A program made the translations under genes and the position numbers. 13,037 nt of DNA from DASRJX01 sp035649235 (GTDB lineage: Bacteria; Acidobacteriota; Polarisedimenticolia; Gp22-AA2): positions 1-13,037 of the forward strand of contig DASRJX010000092.1 of NCBI GenBank assembly GCA_035649235.1, read 5' to 3'. Below, one piece after another: positions 1 to 5,988 of this stretch; within the stretch, counting starts at the first letter, position 1, and each line of letters starts with the position of its first letter. The notes under the pieces were generated by a model. The model was not told the origin of the DNA, searched no databases, and saw nothing but the letters and a program-made list of their open reading frames with translations.

Positions 1-534
1 GTGGTCGGTGGACTTCAGGTAGGTCGAGCCGGGGGTCGTGCCGTTCAGGAAGGCGGCGTGCACGTTGCCGTTGATGTCCACCTTGATCTGCGGATCGAAT
101 TGCGACTTGGAACTCAGCTTCAGCCACTGATCCGGCATCCAACTCACGCCGCCGTTGCTCGATCGCCTCAGGAGGATTGCGGGCAGCTTGCAGTTGCCGC
201 ACGGTTTCGGGCCCGTGTAGCGGGTGACCAACTGGTAGACGAAATTGGCGTTGCCGGGATCGACCGCCACCGCCGGCTCCCAGTCGTCCTGTCCGCTCGC
301 GGCGGCCTCCGAGAACCACCCGGGGGCGGCCGCCGGCAGCGGCGCCAGCTCAACCCGCGTCTGGTCGGCGAACGACCTGCCGCTGCCGACCTTGCGCGGC
401 TCGTCCGGCTGCTGCTTCTTCACCTTCCCCGCGTCGACGTCGGACAGCGCGCAGCCCGCGAAGGCGAGCGAGATGGCCAGCATCGGCCAGAGCTTCCACG
501 ACGGGACGGCATTCCGGTTCGAGAAGAGGCTCAT
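1..534 (-). CDS. Sialidase-fold (Asp-box beta-propeller) lipoprotein, 3' end outside window
   Basis: The minus strand is open from an ATG at 534 to the window edge (178 codons, no stop). A strong ribosome site (AAGGAGGG) lies just upstream, at about 540-548. The N-terminus is a lipoprotein signal: basic start, hydrophobic stretch around residues 17-27, then a lipobox ending FAGC with Cys28 as the lipidated residue, so the mature protein should be membrane-anchored and face outward. After a polar linker, residues 82-93 (DDWEPAVAVDPG) and an SSNGGVSW stretch near 127-134 resemble the blade start and Asp-box of exo-alpha-sialidase/BNR-repeat propellers. A second Asp-box appears to begin at the edge (STDH). 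A CGNC pair sits near residues 114-117. The substrate cannot be told; many such proteins in environmental bacteria are only 'sialidase-like', with no proven sialidase activity. It is transcribed separately from the redox operon, with a 243-base gap between them. Confidence 0.8.
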   Translation of the reverse strand, partial: MSLFSNRNAVPSWKLWPMLAISLAFAGCALSDVDAGKVKKQQPDEPRKVGSGRSFADQTRVELAPLPAAAPGWFSEAAASGQDDWEPAVAVDPGNANFVYQLVTRYTGPKPCGNCKLPAILLRRSSNGGVSWMPDQWLKLSSKSQFDPQIKVDINGNVHAAFLNGTTPGSTYLKSTDH

Positions 535-777
535 CGCGTTCCCTCCTTGTGCGGCGGTTCGGGACGGACATGCGTGGAGTGCGGCCGATCGGGCCGCGGG
601 CAAAGCAGACGCGTCGGATTCGCGTTGCAGCCCATGAAACGTTCCCCAAAGGTCCGAGCGTGTGATGCTACTGCGTGGGCGTATTCTGCACCAACTGTCG
701 CGTTTTTGTCGAGCGTAAGGCGTCTCGCGATCGCGCACCAGGGGGAAACATGATTTCGCCGGAGCCTGTCTGGGCTC
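535..777. other. Intergenic region between the lipoprotein gene and the redox operon
   Basis: No convincing gene lies here. It must carry the lipoprotein promoter on the minus strand. The best guess is TTGGTG, then 18 bases, then TAGCAT (minus strand, roughly 671-700), a weak match. A perfect 6-bp inverted repeat (GCGGCC at 581-586, GGCCGC at 592-597) would form a hairpin in the lipoprotein leader, about 50 bases upstream of the ATG. The end next to 778 holds the hairpin listed separately. Confidence 0.4.
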
Positions 778-778
778 C
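761..778 (-). terminator. Hairpin at the end of the redox operon
   Basis: GGAGCC (761-766) and GGCTCC (773-778) form a perfect 6-bp stem with a 6-base loop, touching the stop codon of the cNMP/TrxR-like gene. On the minus strand no T-run follows, so it is at best a weak or Rho-assisted terminator, or an RNA-stabilising 3' hairpin. Confidence 0.35.
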
Positions 779-2424
779 TAGGTCACCGACTCGGCCAGCG
801 TCTTGTGAACGAGCTGGACACAGACCGAGCCCTCGCCCACGGCGGCGGCGACGCGCTTGACGCTGCCGGCCCGGACGTCGCCGATGGCGAAGACGCCGGG
901 CCGGCTGGTCTCGAAAATTCCCGGCGGGCGCGAGAAGGGCCAGCGCGCCTCGGCCAGAGCGGCGGCGTCGAGGTCCGAACCGGTCTTCACGTACCCCTTG
1001 TCGTCCAGGCGCACGCAGTCCTGCAGCCAGGCCGTGTTCGGGTCGGCGCCGGTCATCAGGAAGACGTGTCCAATGTCCGACGTGGTCGTCGCCTCGCTCC
1101 CGTCTCGCCAGGTGACCCGCTCCAGCCGCCCGTTCCCCTCCAGCGCGACGATGCGGGTGCCGGTGTTCAGCGTGATGTTGGGGGTCTCCTCGATCCTCCG
1201 GATGAGATAGCGCGACATGCTCTGGGAGAGCCCCGGGCCGCGCACCATCATGGTGACGCGGCGGCACATTCCCGACAGGAAGACCGCCGCCTGCCCGGCG
1301 GAATTGGCCCCGCCGACCACGATCGCCTCCTCTCCCTTGCAGAGAACCGCCTCCATCGGCGTCGCCCCGTAATAGACTCCGATCCCCTCGTAGTCCGACA
1401 GGTTCGGAATGTCCGGCTTGCGGTAGCGCACGCCGCTCGCGATGATGATCGCCCGGGCCTGCACGACGGTCCCCGCCCCGAGATCCACGCGGTAGGGGCG
1501 GCCGCAATCCAGCCGCACCACCGTGCGGGCGACCGCGAACTCCGCGCCGAACTTCTCGGCCTGGACGAAGGCGTTGCTCGCCAGGGCCAGGCCGGTGATC
1601 CCCGTGGGGAAGCCCAGGTAGTTCTCGATTCGCGAGCTCGACCCGGCCTGTCCTCCCGGAGATCGCGCCTCGATCACGAGCACGTCGAGCCCCTCGGACG
1701 CCGCGTAGACCGCGGCCGACAGGCCGGCCGGCCCCGCGCCGATGATCACCAGGTCGCGAACGACCGTCTCGTTGAGCGTGTCCAGTCCGAGACATCGGGC
1801 CACTTCCTCGATCGTCGGTTTGCGGAGCACCTGCGTGCCCCGGCAGATCAGGACCGGGATATCGCCGATCCCGACGGCGAACCGGTCGAGCGTCTCCTGG
1901 ATCGCGGGATCTTCCTCCACGTCGATGTACGCATGCGGCTGGCTGTTCCGGGTCAGGAACTCCCGGAGCGCAAGCGTGCCGGCGCAGTGGCGGGATCCGA
2001 TCACGAGGACGTTCTGTCCCCCCTGCTTCATCAGGATCAGGCGGCGCATCATGAAGGCGCGCAGGAAGATCTCGCTCAACTCGGCGTCGGTCTGGACCAT
2101 CGACCGCAGCTTCGCCGCCGGGAGCTCGAGGACGCGCGCGGCGCCCAGCGCGCGGGCCCGCACCACGACCGGCCTTCCCGACAGGAGATCGACGTCCCCC
2201 GTGAAGGCCCCGGGCCTGTGCACGGTCACGACGTGATTCGTGCCCGACAGGATCTCGATCTCGCCCTTCACGATCACGTACAGGGACCGGTTGCGATCCC
2301 CGGCCTCCCACAGGATCTCGCCGTCGTGCAGATCGCGCTCTGTGGTCAAGGGGACGAGGCGCGCGATCTGCTCGTCGGTCAGGCTGGGGAAGGCTTCCGC
2401 CTCTTCCTGGGTCTCCTGCGTCAT
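778..2424 (-). CDS. Cyclic nucleotide-binding domain fused to a thioredoxin-reductase-like flavoprotein
   Basis: A 548-residue three-part protein. Residues about 12-130 are a cNMP-binding (Crp-like) beta-barrel with the loop GDVDLLSGRP (76-85) and Arg89. About 137-215 is a thioredoxin/glutaredoxin-like domain with one Cys (GSRHC, C147) and an IPVL cis-proline-type segment (189-192). About 222-545 is a low-molecular-weight thioredoxin-reductase fold: FAD motif GAGPAG (229-234), NADPH motif GGANSAG (371-377) and C-terminal FAD motif GVFAIGDV (510-517). The position of the redox CATC of E. coli TrxB reads GATP (353-356), so the active disulfide is absent; a lone Cys362 follows. Fusions of this layout are common in Actinobacteria, Acidobacteriota and Proteobacteria, usually named thioredoxin reductase although their substrate is unproven. 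Last gene of the operon: the AGGAG ribosome site (2429-2433) overlaps the SDR stop codon, suggesting translational coupling. Confidence 0.93.
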   Translation of the reverse strand: MTQETQEEAEAFPSLTDEQIARLVPLTTERDLHDGEILWEAGDRNRSLYVIVKGEIEILSGTNHVVTVHRPGAFTGDVDLLSGRPVVVRARALGAARVLELPAAKLRSMVQTDAELSEIFLRAFMMRRLILMKQGGQNVLVIGSRHCAGTLALREFLTRNSQPHAYIDVEEDPAIQETLDRFAVGIGDIPVLICRGTQVLRKPTIEEVARCLGLDTLNETVVRDLVIIGAGPAGLSAAVYAASEGLDVLVIEARSPGGQAGSSSRIENYLGFPTGITGLALASNAFVQAEKFGAEFAVARTVVRLDCGRPYRVDLGAGTVVQARAIIIASGVRYRKPDIPNLSDYEGIGVYYGATPMEAVLCKGEEAIVVGGANSAGQAAVFLSGMCRRVTMMVRGPGLSQSMSRYLIRRIEETPNITLNTGTRIVALEGNGRLERVTWRDGSEATTTSDIGHVFLMTGADPNTAWLQDCVRLDDKGYVKTGSDLDAAALAEARWPFSRPPGIFETSRPGVFAIGDVRAGSVKRVAAAVGEGSVCVQLVHKTLAESVT

Positions 2425-2431
2425 GCGTCTC

Positions 2432-3190
2432 CTAGCCGGCGACGAGTTGCTGCCCGCCGTCGATATCGTAGGTCGCGCCCGTGAGGGCCGTGTTGGTCAT
2501 GATGTGCACCGCCAGCGCGGCGACGTCGGCCGCTCCGACGACGCGCCGGATGGGAAGCGTAGAACGCAGCTGATTGCGGCGGGCCTCGAGCTGATCGCCG
2601 AGGAGCGACGCCGAGAGCGGCGTGTCGACAAAGCCGGCGGCGATGAGGTTCACCCGAACGGGCGCAATCTCGAGCGCCAGGCTGGCGATGAGGGCGGGGA
2701 GCGCGGCGGTGACCGTCGACAGAACCGCGAGGCCGACGCCCGCGCGCCGGCCTCCCGTGCCGCCCATGAATAGCAGCGTGCCTCCCGGTCTCACCTTGCC
2801 GCTGGAGAGGCGGGCGACCTGAAGCGCCAGCAGGATGTGCTCGCCGACGGCGCGACGCGCGGCGGCGAAGTCCATGTCGGCGAGGCGGGCGTAGTACGGC
2901 TCTCCCGCCGTGACCATCACGTGGTCAATTGGGGTCGGAAGGTCGCGAAAGAACCGCTCGAGGCGAGCGGCATCCGTGGCGTCGAACGCGGCGCTGCTCA
3001 GCGCGCCGAGCTCGCTCGCGGCGCGCTGCAGGCGGTCGGGATTCCGGCCGGTGAGGATCACGTTCGCCCCCTCGGCGCGCGCTCGCCGGGCCGTTTCGAA
3101 CCCGATACCGGCGCTGCCGCCGATCACGACGACGGTCTGCCCTGGCAAATCCGGTTCGCGCCGGCTCGGCGGGGTGGTTGCGGTCATCAT
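2432..3190 (-). CDS. Atypical short-chain dehydrogenase/reductase (SDR) family protein
   Basis: 252 residues with a Rossmann fold. The cofactor loop is GGSAGIG (24-30), followed by TGRN (47-50), where the Arg suggests NADP(H), and an NAG-like TAG (94-96). The C-terminal part has VRVNLIAAGFVDTP (178-191) and a DIDGGQQL end, both typical of SDRs. The catalytic YxxxK is missing: in the helix where it should be (150-172), the expected Tyr and Lys positions read Ser158 and Ala162, and the usual catalytic Ser region reads GGTGGRR (143-149). It therefore belongs to an SDR subgroup with a non-standard or absent classical catalytic site; its substrate is unknown. The start is the first of two adjacent ATGs, 3 bases after the upstream stop (TGA, 3194-3196). 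Only 7 bases separate it from the downstream flavoprotein gene, so the two are clearly co-transcribed. Confidence 0.9.
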   Translation of the reverse strand: MMTATTPPSRREPDLPGQTVVVIGGSAGIGFETARRARAEGANVILTGRNPDRLQRAASELGALSSAAFDATDAARLERFFRDLPTPIDHVMVTAGEPYYARLADMDFAAARRAVGEHILLALQVARLSSGKVRPGGTLLFMGGTGGRRAGVGLAVLSTVTAALPALIASLALEIAPVRVNLIAAGFVDTPLSASLLGDQLEARRNQLRSTLPIRRVVGAADVAALAVHIMTNTALTGATYDIDGGQQLVAG

Positions 3191-3193
3191 GAG

Positions 3194-3790
3194 TCAGTCC
3201 TGTTCGGCGAATGCTTGCGCCTGCGTTTTTCCGTACGGATGAAACTTCGCCTTGTCGCCCTTCCCCCAGGCCGCCCGCTGCTCCTGGCTGCTGATGTCCC
3301 AGTCGGGACGGCAGCGCTGCAGCACGGCGCGCAGGTCGAGGCGCAGCTCCTCGGTCGTCGGCCGGCCGAAGAACCAGTAGCCGTTGTAGATCTTGTAGAC
3401 GCGCAGTCCCGGCTCGAGCACCAGCGTGTGGGGGATCATCGGATTGTGGTGCGGGTCGGTGTACTCCGCGATGTCGAGATCCTTCTGCACCTTGCGCCCG
3501 GGGTCCGAGAGAAACGTCCACTGGGCGCCGACACCGTTGCGGAATTCGTTCGTCTCGAGCAGGTTGTCGGTCGAGATCGTCACGAGACGGCAGTAGCCCA
3601 CCTGCATCTCGCGATGGAGCTGCAGAAGCCCCTCGTGCTGCCTCCGTTCCTTCGGACAGAAGCCACCGCGGGAGAGCACCAGCACCAGCGGATCGCCCCC
3701 TTGCAATTGCGAAAGCGCTCGGTGCTTGCCGCGGTGGTCCGAGAGTTCATAGTCGGGGAAAACGGCTCCGGGAACGATCTCGGGTCGCAT
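3194..3790 (-). CDS. Peroxiredoxin-like (AhpC/TSA, Prx-like) thioredoxin-fold protein
   Basis: 198 residues. After an N-terminal segment typical of redoxins (PGAVFPDYELSD, 7-18) comes a beta-strand and SRGGFCPKERRQ (40-51), which matches the RGG[FW]C motif of Prx-like AhpC/TSA proteins, with Cys45 as the probable peroxidatic Cys. The Thr/Ser three residues before the Cys in classical peroxiredoxins is Gly42 here, and the second Cys of a CPxC is Glu48. If active, it is probably a 1-Cys enzyme reduced by an outside thiol. VTISTDN (70-76), a cis-proline-type MIPHTLVLEP (118-127) and NGYWFFGRPTTEEL (136-149) follow. Other cysteines are Cys67 and Cys160. The AGAGG ribosome site (minus strand, just upstream of the ATG) overlaps the stop of the small gene before it, and the SDR start follows 3 bases after its stop. 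It probably reduces peroxides or disulfides in the cytoplasm; no signal peptide. Confidence 0.85.
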   Translation of the reverse strand: MRPEIVPGAVFPDYELSDHRGKHRALSQLQGGDPLVLVLSRGGFCPKERRQHEGLLQLHREMQVGYCRLVTISTDNLLETNEFRNGVGAQWTFLSDPGRKVQKDLDIAEYTDPHHNPMIPHTLVLEPGLRVYKIYNGYWFFGRPTTEELRLDLRAVLQRCRPDWDISSQEQRAAWGKGDKAKFHPYGKTQAQAFAEQD

Positions 3791-3798
3791 GCCGGCCT

Positions 3799-3999
3799 CT
3801 AACCCTGCGCGCGGTCGCGGGTACCTTCAGTTTGGAGCGTGGCCTCCTTCACGGCCTCGTCGGAGGTTCTCCCGCGCTCGCGCGCGACGACGTAGGCGGC
3901 GTACCACCCCGACCAGTGGTGCTTCGGAGCGGTCGGTTCGTATTGGCCATGGCGCTTCTCTGCCTCTCGAAGAAGCTCCGTCAGGGTCGCGACGTCCAT
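3799..3999 (-). CDS. Small conserved-type protein with HHWxxWYAAY motif
   Basis: 66 residues, acidic/basic and helical-looking, with LTELLREAEKRHGQYE (6-21) followed by KHHWSGWYAAYVVARERG (26-43) and a DEAVKEA helix. From memory, the W-x-x-WYAAY pattern occurs in small proteins that sit next to or are fused to VOC/bleomycin-resistance-type proteins; this gene directly follows a VOC gene, which fits. No catalytic role can be assigned. A good ribosome site (GGAGGA, 4006-4011) precedes the ATG, and the same GGAGGA word recurs at 4020-4025. It ends 8 bases before the peroxiredoxin-like gene. It could be an accessory subunit of the VOC protein (inference). Confidence 0.75.
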   Translation of the reverse strand: MDVATLTELLREAEKRHGQYEPTAPKHHWSGWYAAYVVARERGRTSDEAVKEATLQTEGTRDRAQG

Positions 4000-4039
4000 G
4001 ATCGGTCCTCCGTTATCAGTCCTCCGTCCGCGGATCTGG

Positions 4040-4477
4040 TCAGACGCGCCCCGGAAGCCGCGTCTTGATCTCCTGGAGCAGCCAGCCGTTGCCGTCCGGA
4101 TCTTTAAACGTCGCGAACGTCGCGTACGAGCGACCTTCGGGGTCTGGGCCCGGCACGCGCTTCCCCCCGAAGCCGGTGAAGTGGTACGTCTCGCTCACGT
4201 CGACGCCGCGGCCTTTGAGCTCGGCGCGCGCCGCCTCGATGTCGGACACCACGAGATACAGGTTCTGGACCGATCCCGGCGCGGCCGCGGTGACTCCCTT
4301 GCCGAAGTGGATGGAGCATGGCGAGCCGGGAGGCGTCAGCTGCACCACCCGCCAGTCCCCGGGCCCGGGAAAGTCGGCGTCCAGCCGCCACCCCAGCCCC
4401 TCGTAGAAGCGCTTGGCGCGATCGACATCGGACACCGGGATGACGACGACCTCGAGTTTCATATCGACCTTGCTCAT
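4040..4477 (-). CDS. VOC (glyoxalase/bleomycin resistance/dioxygenase) family protein
   Basis: 145 residues with two beta-alpha-beta-beta-beta modules (about 8-60 and 71-137). The first has VVVIPVSDVDRAKRFYEGLGW (10-30); the second has NLYLVVSDIEAARAELKGRGV (72-92) and ends FKDPDGNGWLLQEI (124-137). His57 (SIHFG) and Glu136 (LLQEI) sit where VOC enzymes place metal ligands. The family includes glyoxalase I, antibiotic-binding proteins and dioxygenases; the sequence does not choose among them, though the redox and electrophile context favours detoxification. The ATG overlaps the TGA of the flavoprotein gene upstream (ATGA, 4474-4477), and a GGAGGT ribosome site lies inside that gene, so translation is probably coupled. 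A 40-base gap with two GGAGGA words follows. Confidence 0.92.
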   Translation of the reverse strand: MSKVDMKLEVVVIPVSDVDRAKRFYEGLGWRLDADFPGPGDWRVVQLTPPGSPCSIHFGKGVTAAAPGSVQNLYLVVSDIEAARAELKGRGVDVSETYHFTGFGGKRVPGPDPEGRSYATFATFKDPDGNGWLLQEIKTRLPGRV

Positions 4478-5871
4478 CGTGACCTCCGTGCCGCCTTCGC
4501 GGCGAGCTCTTCCAGGTATTGCCCCAGCACCCGGTTGAAGGCCGGGAACGGGTGGATGACGTCGGCGAGTGTTGCGAGCGGAGTGCCCAGCTTGATCGCC
4601 AGCACGAGCTCGCCCAGGATCTCGCCCGCGCGCGGAGTGACCAGGGTCGCGCCGACCAGCACCCCGCGATCTCGGTCGCCGACCAGCTTGAGCGCGCCCC
4701 CGTGAAAGTCATGGATGTAGCCTCGCGCGGTCTCGGCCGGATCCCCGCTGGCCACCACGACGTCGATGCCGCGCGCGCGCGCGGCAGCCTCCGACAGCCC
4801 GACGGAAGCGATCTCCGGATCGGTGAACGTCACGCGAGGGACCGCCGTGTGATCCGCGCGCGCGTCGATGCCGCGCAGCCGGCGCGCCACCACCTGGCCG
4901 TGGTAGTAGGCGAGATGGGTGAAGCCACCGAGTCCCGTGACGTCGCCGGCTCCGAAGACGCCGGGCCGCGCTTCGAGCGTCGCCGGGTCCACCTTCAGCC
5001 AGCCGAGATCCGTCTGCGCGAGCCCGGTGGCGCGCCATGCCTCCGCGTTGGCGCGACGGCCGGTGGCGACGAGCAGCCGGTCGGCCGGGATCACCGCTCC
5101 GGACTTCAGGCGGGCGACGACGGCCGGGCCCTGGTGCTTTGGCCCCGCGGATGGCTTGTCGACGGCGACGCAAGGGTCCCCGATCATCAGGGTGATCCCA
5201 TCCGCCTCCAGATGCGGACGGAGCGCCGCCCCGGCCTCCGGCTCCTCGAGGCCGAGGAACCTCGCTCCGGCTTCGATCACGGTCACCTTGGAGCCCAGGC
5301 GGGCGAAGGCCTGTCCCAGCTCGATGCCGATGGCGCCCCCGCCGAGGATTGCGAGCCTCCCCGGCAACTCCCTCGGGATCGCCGCCTGGCGGTTGGTCCA
5401 GAACTCCACAGTCTCCAGACCGGGAATGGGCGGGACCACCGCGGTGCTGCCGTTGGCGATGACCACCGCGCGACGCGCCACGAGCCGTTCGCCTCCGGCC
5501 TCGACGGTGCGCACGTCGGTCAGTTTCCCGGCACCGCGAATGAGCCTGGCCCCGGTCGCCTCCAGCGCGGCAGCCGGCCGGCTGTCGTCGAGGTCGCGCG
5601 CCATCCACAGCACGCGCTTGGAGATCTTGGGGAAATCCTCGGTCCATTCCACGCGCGAGGCGGCGAGGCTACGCGCGCGATCGGCCTCGCTCAACGTCTC
5701 GCCGGAGCGAAGCAGGGTCTTGGAGGGCACGCAGCCCCAGTACGGGCACTCGCCCCCGACCAGCTCCCGCTCGACGACCGCGAGCGTCAGCCCGCTGTCC
5801 TGAAGGCCCGCCGCGATCGCTTCTCCGGCGACGCCTCCGCCGAGACAGACGACGTCAAACTCCTGGGGCAC
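4474..5871 (-). CDS. Mercuric reductase / dihydrolipoamide dehydrogenase-like NAD(P)-FAD oxidoreductase
   Basis: Class I pyridine nucleotide-disulfide oxidoreductase, 465 residues from a GTG start. FAD motif GGGVAG (11-16), redox disulfide C42-PYWG-C47, NAD(P) motif GGGAIGIELG (177-186), second FAD motif GVFGAGDV (304-311) and a C-terminal dimerisation domain from about 345. The catalytic HxHPTxxE of lipoamide dehydrogenase reads HPFPAFNR (440-447), so the His-Glu pair is replaced by Phe442 and Arg447. It is therefore unlikely to be a true Lpd. It also lacks the N-terminal heavy-metal domain and C-terminal Cys pair of MerA. A quinone, small-disulfide or other acceptor is plausible. Start choice: GTG at 5871 has AGGGGGG just upstream (5875-5881) and puts the FAD fold at residue 5. 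A TTG at 5901 would only add ten unconserved residues. First gene of the minus operon, divergent from the membrane regulator. Confidence 0.9.
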   Translation of the reverse strand: MPQEFDVVCLGGGVAGEAIAAGLQDSGLTLAVVERELVGGECPYWGCVPSKTLLRSGETLSEADRARSLAASRVEWTEDFPKISKRVLWMARDLDDSRPAAALEATGARLIRGAGKLTDVRTVEAGGERLVARRAVVIANGSTAVVPPIPGLETVEFWTNRQAAIPRELPGRLAILGGGAIGIELGQAFARLGSKVTVIEAGARFLGLEEPEAGAALRPHLEADGITLMIGDPCVAVDKPSAGPKHQGPAVVARLKSGAVIPADRLLVATGRRANAEAWRATGLAQTDLGWLKVDPATLEARPGVFGAGDVTGLGGFTHLAYYHGQVVARRLRGIDARADHTAVPRVTFTDPEIASVGLSEAAARARGIDVVVASGDPAETARGYIHDFHGGALKLVGDRDRGVLVGATLVTPRAGEILGELVLAIKLGTPLATLADVIHPFPAFNRVLGQYLEELAAKAARRSR

Positions 5872-5988
5872 CGTCCCCCCTGATGCAGATTGACGATGCA
5901 ACAGGATACTCGCCCCAGGGTCACAACGTCCACCCGAAGGAGATCGTCGAAAACTACGAGCCGTTCCGGCGGATCTATAATCCGCCGC
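5872..5988. promoter_or_regulatory. Divergent control region between the redox operon and the membrane regulator
   Basis: 117 bases separate the two oppositely directed genes, so both promoters must lie here or overlap the gene starts. Third-position GC in the plus frame drops to about 61% (19 of 31 codons from 5896) against well above 80% inside the gene, so the stretch does not look coding. The only strong signal is the TATAAT/inverted repeat listed separately. No clear promoter for the minus operon was found. Confidence 0.6.
5967..5987 (+). promoter_or_regulatory. Perfect 8-bp inverted repeat enclosing a TATAAT -10 box
   Basis: CGGCGGAT (5967-5974), spacer CTATA, ATCCGCCG (5980-5987) is a perfect inverted repeat. 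Inside it, TATAAT (5976-5981) is an exact sigma70-type -10 element on the plus strand; the -35 region 17 bases upstream (about 5953-5958, ACTACG) is poor. Transcription would begin around 5988-5990, close to or at the TTG start of the regulator gene. Occupancy of the palindrome would block the -10 box, so it is a candidate operator; because it lies between divergent genes it could control both sides. Confidence 0.55.

Noticed and set aside
1..753. Plus-strand open frame at the left edge
   Set aside because: It is Arg/Val/Gly-rich without domain likeness, and the minus strand encodes a lipoprotein with signal peptide and ribosome site.
805..2484. Long plus-strand open frame (559 codons) opposite the cNMP/TrxR-like gene
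   Set aside because: The product is Arg/His/Gly-rich with no recognisable domain, while the opposite strand encodes full FAD, NADPH and cNMP motifs. It is a high-GC antisense shadow.
4519..5883. Long plus-strand open frame (454 codons) opposite the mercuric-reductase-like gene
   Set aside because: Its composition is typical of an antisense frame and it shows no motifs; the minus strand carries all flavoenzyme signatures.
5967..5987. Minus-strand promoter for the redox operon read from the same palindrome
   Set aside because: On the minus strand the box reads TTATAG/TATAGA, a poorer match, about 100 bases from the GTG and without a good -35. It is possible but not supported enough to call.
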